From Omphiscola glabra (Eukaryota > Mollusca > Gastropoda > Lymnaeidae), in the NCBI GenBank assembly GCA_964017045.1, contig OZ024802.1:25670293-25734292 (forward strand): 64,000 nt of DNA, in the 5' to 3' direction. The stretch's first letter is position 1; every line of letters begins with the position of its first letter. Of this stretch, positions 60,201-64,000 are shown one piece after another. The notes below the pieces were generated by a model. The model saw only the letters and a program-made list of their open reading frames with translations. It searched no databases and was not told where the DNA came from. Position numbers and translations under genes: made by a program.

Positions 60201-63200
60201 CACAAGGCTTTGGATTCTTTCCTTCGGTTTTGTCCTAGGTAAAACACACAGAGTCTCGACAACATAGACCAAAAAAATTTTTATTTAGCTTCTCTGCCGA
60301 TTAAAACACAGGAAGTGCATTTTACCCCTACCCACATCCTAGAAAAACAATGTATATCCTGTTTAAAAAAAAATGAGATCTTCACAAAAATTGATCGTAT
60401 AGTACAAGGGTTTTTAATCATGTGGTCCATGGGCCACTTGGGAGTTTGTGAAAAGGTTCAGAGGCTCCATGAGCTGAATTTCCTTTGTAATGTTCATTAT
60501 GCATTTAAAAACTTTGTGTTCTTGGAAGGTGTCGATGGCCCTATTCTGAATGCAAAATTGGTCAGTGGAACCAACAAGGTTAAGGACCCCCCCCCCCCCG
60601 ATGCAGTTTATTTACTGGTGCTGGCAGATTATTTATATAAATACAAGGAAATGCAATAAAAAAAAAAAATTAATAAACCACAGAGTAAAGGGTGTCTGCC
60701 ATTTTCCAATGGTTATGTATATTTTCATAGAAGTGAACAAATATACATTGTCATGGCGTCATGATGTGAATATTAATGCAGGCTCTGTTGGATTAAACAA
60801 GGATTTGAATTGACAAGATTAAGAAATTAGTTCTGTCAGCTGCCGTGACATTGTCACTGTTAAGCACTAGATCAGTGGTTCTCAACCTTCCTAATGCTGT
60901 GACCCTTAAATACAGTTCCTCATGTTGTGGCGACACACGCGCCCCCCCAACCACAAATTTATTTTTCAGTTGCTACTTCATAACTGTAGAGTAGGAGTGT
61001 TTTCCGTTGGTTTTAGGCAACCCTGTGAAAGGGCTGTGCGACCCCCCTCCCCCCAAAGGTTGAGAACCGCTGCACTAGACAGTAAGTGCTTCTGTCACCC
61101 TTTGAGAAAGTTTCACCAGAAAACCAACCCTATCAAAGCAACCCCCTTAAAGTATGTGGGGGGGGCGTGTCAGAAGAAAAGTAAGCCAATTTAAAACCAT
61201 CATCATCTTTTTAAGGATGCTTGTTGTGAACGCATCATGAAGGTGATTTGTGTAAAGATGGATGCTTGTTGTGAACGCATCATGAAGGTGATTTGTGTAA
61301 AGATGGATGCTAGTTGTGAACGCATCATGAAGGTGATTTGTGTAAAGATGGATGCTAGTTGTGAACACATCATGCAGGTGATTTGTGTAAAGATGGATGC
61401 TAGTTGTGAATGCATCGTGCAGGTGATTTGTGTAAAGATGGATGCTAGTTGTGAACGCATCGTGAAGGTGATTTGTGTAAAGATGGATGCCAGTTGTGAA
61501 TGCATCGTGCAGGTGATTTGTGTAAACATGGATGCTAGTTGTGAACGCATCTTGCAGGTGATTTGTGTAAAGATGGATGCTTGTTGTGAACGCATCATGA
61601 AGGTGATTTGTGTAAAGATTCTATGAGATAAATTATTCGTTTAGAAGAGATTACATCTGACCCACAGGTCGCATGACGGCCCCTTGAATCTACCAGAGGG
61701 AGGCAGGCAGAGGCAGCGTGAACTTTGTCGGCTTGTCTTCATGATTTACCTGCGGATGTCTACTCACAGGGAATCAAAAGTAAAATTGATTTGGCTACTA
61801 ACCTAGTCATGTTAATATCAATGGCTGCAAGACATTGTTTTAGTTGTGTAATTTGTGTACATTTTAACTTTTTAACCAATGCGGGCATATATGCATAAAC
61901 TACAAATAATCCGACAAACAATGGCGGGGCAACGCATGAACATCCTATCTACTAAAGTTGACAAAACATGTACTCAGGTAACTTTCTAAGAATCCCAAAT
62001 AGTGTTAACTTCTGGGAATTTCATTTCTGGTAATTCTGCAGAGCTGAAATTTGTTACCTTAATGGAAAAAAAATATAAATTTCCCCCAATTTTTGTCTTA
62101 AATAACAGAAAACGTTGTTACTTTTAAACAAAGTTTTGTTAGTTCCATTTTGTTGTTGCATTGATTGCAGGAGAACTTCATCACACCGGAAGTCTTTGGG
62201 GAAATCCTCTACAATAATTTCCTGTTTGACATCCCCAAAATCCTGGACCTTTGCTCCCTGTTTGGAAAGAGCAATGGCCCCTTGTTGAACAAGATGATCG
62301 GAAATGTCTTCGCCCAGCAGCCCAAGTACTTGGATGACTTGCATGAAACGGTCCCCACGATTTTACAGGTAAGTTTTCCTTGTTAATTGTTGAAGAGGAG
62401 AGAGCACATGTCGCACACATGTGTTTAATTGGCTTGTAGAATGTGATGATCATTAGCAACATTTCGGCAATCCTTTATATCAGTGGTTCTCGACCTGTGG
62501 GTCGCAAAGACCCTTTCCCAGGGGTCGCCTAAGACCATCGGAAAACACATATACTCTACAGTTATGAAGTAGCAACGAAAATAATTTTGTTGTTGGGGGT
62601 AACCAAAACATGAGGAACTGTATTAAAGGGTCGTGGCAATATAAAAGTTGAGAACCACTGCATTATAAGATGTACGTTTTTTTTTTTTATATATATACTT
62701 TTTTTTTTTAAGTTGCCGTTCTGAAAATGTTTTGAAGTATGCATTGGGAACAACTAGTTTTTACAGAATTTATGATAAATATTTGCAATAAATGAATATG
62801 ACCATTGTCTTACATCCTTATTTCCTAATTATATTAGAATTACATCAGATCAATACGGATTGCAGTTTTTATTATTATATTTCTCATTTGTTGCTTTTAA
62901 ATTGAGGTATCTTAGACAGAGCAAATGGAGAAAAAAATGGCTGGCCCACCAAAATTTTTGACTTGCCAGATTGTGTATCAAGCATGATCATATATTACTG
63001 TTACACTGCAGAACACAGCAACAGAACACCAGCTTCTTGTCTTAAACACCAACCCAAATTTGAATGTGCACTTGAAATGTCAACTTTTTAAGATTTTTAT
63101 TTCAACTTGTCAGGTCCTTGGCAACATCGCTGCTGAGTGTGGCATTCACCTTGAAGGCACAGGGCAAACTCCTCAGAAACTTGACCTACGGTCAAGCGGG

Positions 63201-63880
63201 TGCACCCTCTCTGTATTATCCATTGATCAGCTACAGGACGTCCTACTTTACATAAGTGATACGGCCATAACTTTGAGTACTTTTCTGGATATCTATACAC
63301 CGGCATGCCAAGTGTTCCACAAGTTTCACATATGTTCTGTGTAAGCTGTGTGGCTATAGAAGACTTTTGACAAAACCCATTTTTTTTTTTTTTACTTCTT
63401 TATAGCGACTTGCAAATTTTATAAGGATAACATTAGTATTTTTTTATTTTTTTTTTAATTTGAATGAAAACTTTTTTTTTATAAAAAGAAAAATTATTTG
63501 CTTCTATATCTCATGAAGTTTGGAAATTATTTTTTTAACACCAAAGGTGATTTATTTTTTTAATAAATGTTTTTGTTTTAAGCCGCTGCTCTTAAAAGTG
63601 ATTAACAATTTTTGAACGTTTTTTTTTTTTTTTTTTTTTGCTGTTTAAATAAAATTAGAGTAAATTTTTTTAAGCATTTCAAATGAGATTGCTTTTAAAA
63701 AAAAAATATTTTCAAACTGAGCGGCAGTCATTTTGGTTTACTTCAAGCTGCTTTTTGGATTTAAACCAAACCTTCACTGATTTATCTATTGATATTTTTG
63801 GCCAGGATTGCTAACTTCTACGACAGCATGATTCCGGAGCTGTACAATGCTGTAAAGCAGCAAGAATTTTCTTCTGAAGT
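54219..63880 (+). CDS. ASCC2: ASCC2, first seven coding exons (gene level; 3' part outside window)
   Basis: ASCC2 is a subunit of the activating signal cointegrator complex. With the ASCC3 helicase it acts in alkylation-damage repair (with ALKBH3) and in splitting collided ribosomes, and its CUE domain binds K63-linked ubiquitin. Exons: 54219-54284, 58461-58622, 60180-60238, 61668-61779, 62171-62368, 63114-63340, 63806-63880, all GT-AG with compatible phases, giving about 299 codons. Blocks LPHDKFWCQ, LRMSTHRESK, FGEILYNNFLFDIPKILDLC and ACQVFHKF are near-identical to those remembered from human ASCC2, in the same order. The part present corresponds to the ASCC3-binding N-terminal region; the CUE domain would lie beyond the right edge. 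The span includes introns. Confidence 0.93.
54496..55563. mobile_element. pogo/Tigger-like DNA element, second copy
   Basis: It shares about 200 bp at the left end and about 190 bp at the right end with the copy at 38397, with TA on both flanks. The interior differs and contains a truncated foldback element. It lies in the first intron of ASCC2. Confidence 0.8.
55054..55360. mobile_element. Truncated copy of the foldback element, nested in a pogo-like element
   Basis: The left arm and centre match 32048-32340 closely. The right arm stops after GAAGAATTAAGTTT, where pogo-like element sequence resumes. Confidence 0.75.
55570..57849. other. ASCC2 intron 1 segment, nothing recognised
   Basis: Very AT-rich sequence without a transposon end, tandem array or exon that could be supported. 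Confidence 0.5.
57856..58012. mobile_element. CAGACCTGTT MITE, 157 bp with 6-bp target duplication
   Basis: CAGACCTCTTACTC ... GTAAACAGGTCTG, flanked by TACTGC on both sides (57850-57855, 58013-58018). Confidence 0.7.
58461..58622 (+). CDS. ASCC2: ASCC2 exon 2 (coding)
   Basis: The acceptor is ATTTTGCAG and the donor CCAG|GTGAGT. It encodes HPSRLEKMVFVSYMPPPFNC, then WLERVNYLCDDLHWLL and LPHDKFWCQ. It is clearly the same block as human HPEQK...YKPPP...LPHDKFWCQ. Phase 0 at both ends. Confidence 0.95.
58904..59138. mobile_element. Palindromic MITE, about 235 bp
   Basis: The outer approximately 55 bases are imperfect inverted repeats (AAATTTGTTTGAAAGAAATT and its complement), continuing through ATTGATC and GAAATTTGG. 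It is AT-rich with no ORF and lies in ASCC2 intron 2. Confidence 0.6.
60180..60238 (+). CDS. ASCC2: ASCC2 exon 3 (coding)
   Basis: The acceptor is TGTTTCCAG and the donor CTAG|GTAAAA. It encodes AVFDESLHKALDSFLRFCP plus the first two bases of Arg, matching human VIFDETLQKCLDSYLRYVPR. Phase 0 to phase 2. Confidence 0.93.
60873..61072 (-). mobile_element. SPIN-like non-autonomous hAT element
   Basis: CAGTGGTTCTCAACCTTCC ... GGTTGAGAACCGCTG. The flanks CACTAGAT and CACTAGAC form an 8-bp target duplication with one change. Confidence 0.85.
61203..61620. repeat. 42-bp tandem repeat, about 10 copies
   Basis: The unit contains GATGCTTGTTGTGAACGCAT. It lies in the ASCC2 intron 48 bases before an exon. 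Period 42 keeps frames open on both strands. Confidence 0.95.
61668..61779 (+). CDS. ASCC2: ASCC2 exon 4 (coding)
   Basis: The acceptor CCCACAG at 61661-61667 lies 40 bases after a 42-bp minisatellite; the donor is AAA|GTAAAA. It encodes SHDGPLNLPEGGRQRQRELC and then RLVFMIYLRMSTHRESK. The exon was too short to show as a complete ORF; it was found by requiring phase and the FLRMSTHKESK block of ASCC2. Confidence 0.88.
62171..62368 (+). CDS. ASCC2: ASCC2 exon 5 (coding)
   Basis: The acceptor is TTGATTGCAG and the donor ACAG|GTAAGT. It encodes ENFITPEVFGEILYNNFLFD, then the LDLCSLFGKSNGPLL and KMIGNVFAQQP blocks, and ends VPTILQ. It is the most conserved ASCC2 stretch in the window. Phase 0 at both ends. 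Confidence 0.97.
62481..62660 (+). mobile_element. SPIN-like non-autonomous hAT element
   Basis: CAGTGGTTCTCGACCTGTGG, GGTCGCCTAAGACCATCGGA, AACTGTATTAAAGGGTCG and AGTTGAGAACCACTG appear in the order of SPIN_NA elements. The 8-bp flanks agree at 6 of 8 positions. Confidence 0.85.
63114..63340 (+). CDS. ASCC2: ASCC2 exon 6 (coding)
   Basis: The acceptor is AACTTGTCAG. It encodes VLGNIAAECGIHLEGTG, TPQKLDLRSSG and LQDVLLYISDTAITLSTFLD, then TPACQVFHKFHICS. Human ASCC2 has VFSNILQHCGL...TPQKLEERG...DIVLYLCDT in the same order. The donor TCTGT|GTAAGC (phase 2) is required; a donor two bases earlier would bring a stop. Confidence 0.93.
63806..63880 (+). CDS. ASCC2: ASCC2 exon 7 (coding); gene continues past the window
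   Basis: The acceptor is TTTGGCCAG and the donor GAAGT|GTAAGT. It encodes IANFYDSMIPELYNAVKQQE, parallel to human RLASFYEAAIPEMESAIKK. Phase 2 to phase 2; the next exon lies beyond 64000. Confidence 0.9.
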
Positions 63881-64000
63881 GTAAGTTCATGAAGCCTTCT
63901 TCATACATTATTTAAACACGCATTATTTAGTTTTAAGGAAATTTTGTCAAACCATGTTTGTGAGAGTGCAACATTGGGAAGGGAAATTTCTTGTTCGATT

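Noticed and set aside
61203..61626. ORFs on both strands in the 42-bp repeat next to an ASCC2 exon
   Set aside because: The period of 42 keeps frames open; the sequence is intronic and the true exon starts at 61668.

Overview
The window is metazoan nuclear DNA: AT-rich, intron-rich, with GT-AG introns and dense in minisatellites and transposon relics. The protein families are animal. Several copies of a SPIN-like hAT element, a family reported from the pond snail Lymnaea, together with the general repeat style suggest a mollusc, probably a heterobranch/pulmonate gastropod. That placement is inference. No bacterial-type operon, CRISPR array, rRNA or tRNA gene was seen.

Two host genes, both on the + strand, account for the coding content. 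(1) Positions 413-42785 hold the last 16 coding exons of a p190 RhoGAP (orthologue of vertebrate ARHGAP35/ARHGAP5, fly RhoGAPp190): the end of the second pseudo-GTPase domain, a long low-complexity linker, and a complete C-terminal RhoGAP domain with its arginine finger. All exon phases join to one open frame of 835 codons including the stop. The N-terminal GTPase-like and FF domains lie upstream of the window. A long probable 3' UTR follows. (2) Positions 54219-63880 hold the first seven coding exons of ASCC2 (activating signal cointegrator 1 complex subunit 2), about 299 codons. The gene runs off the right edge before its CUE domain.

Between p190 exons at 24797 and 35759 lies a separate 291-codon open exon (34510-35382). 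It ends in a phase-0 donor that fits the RhoGAP exons. It may be an alternative first exon giving a protein with an MGC N-terminus and an AKAP-like helix fused to the RhoGAP domain. This is the most interesting host-gene prediction here.

The introns are loaded with mobile DNA. There is a young LTR retrotransposon (15415-18885) with LTRs that look identical, a tRNA-Leu primer site and one intact ORF that encodes Gag, protease and an integrase C-terminal tail but no reverse transcriptase. There are also LINE fragments, SPIN-like and other hAT elements, two pogo/Tigger-like elements (one holding a 2.2 kb 13-bp satellite), a foldback element with a 9-bp target duplication, and a 722-bp GC-rich insertion with a 12-bp target duplication. 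More than 25 minisatellites occupy the introns. One of them repeats the authentic splice donor of a RhoGAP exon.
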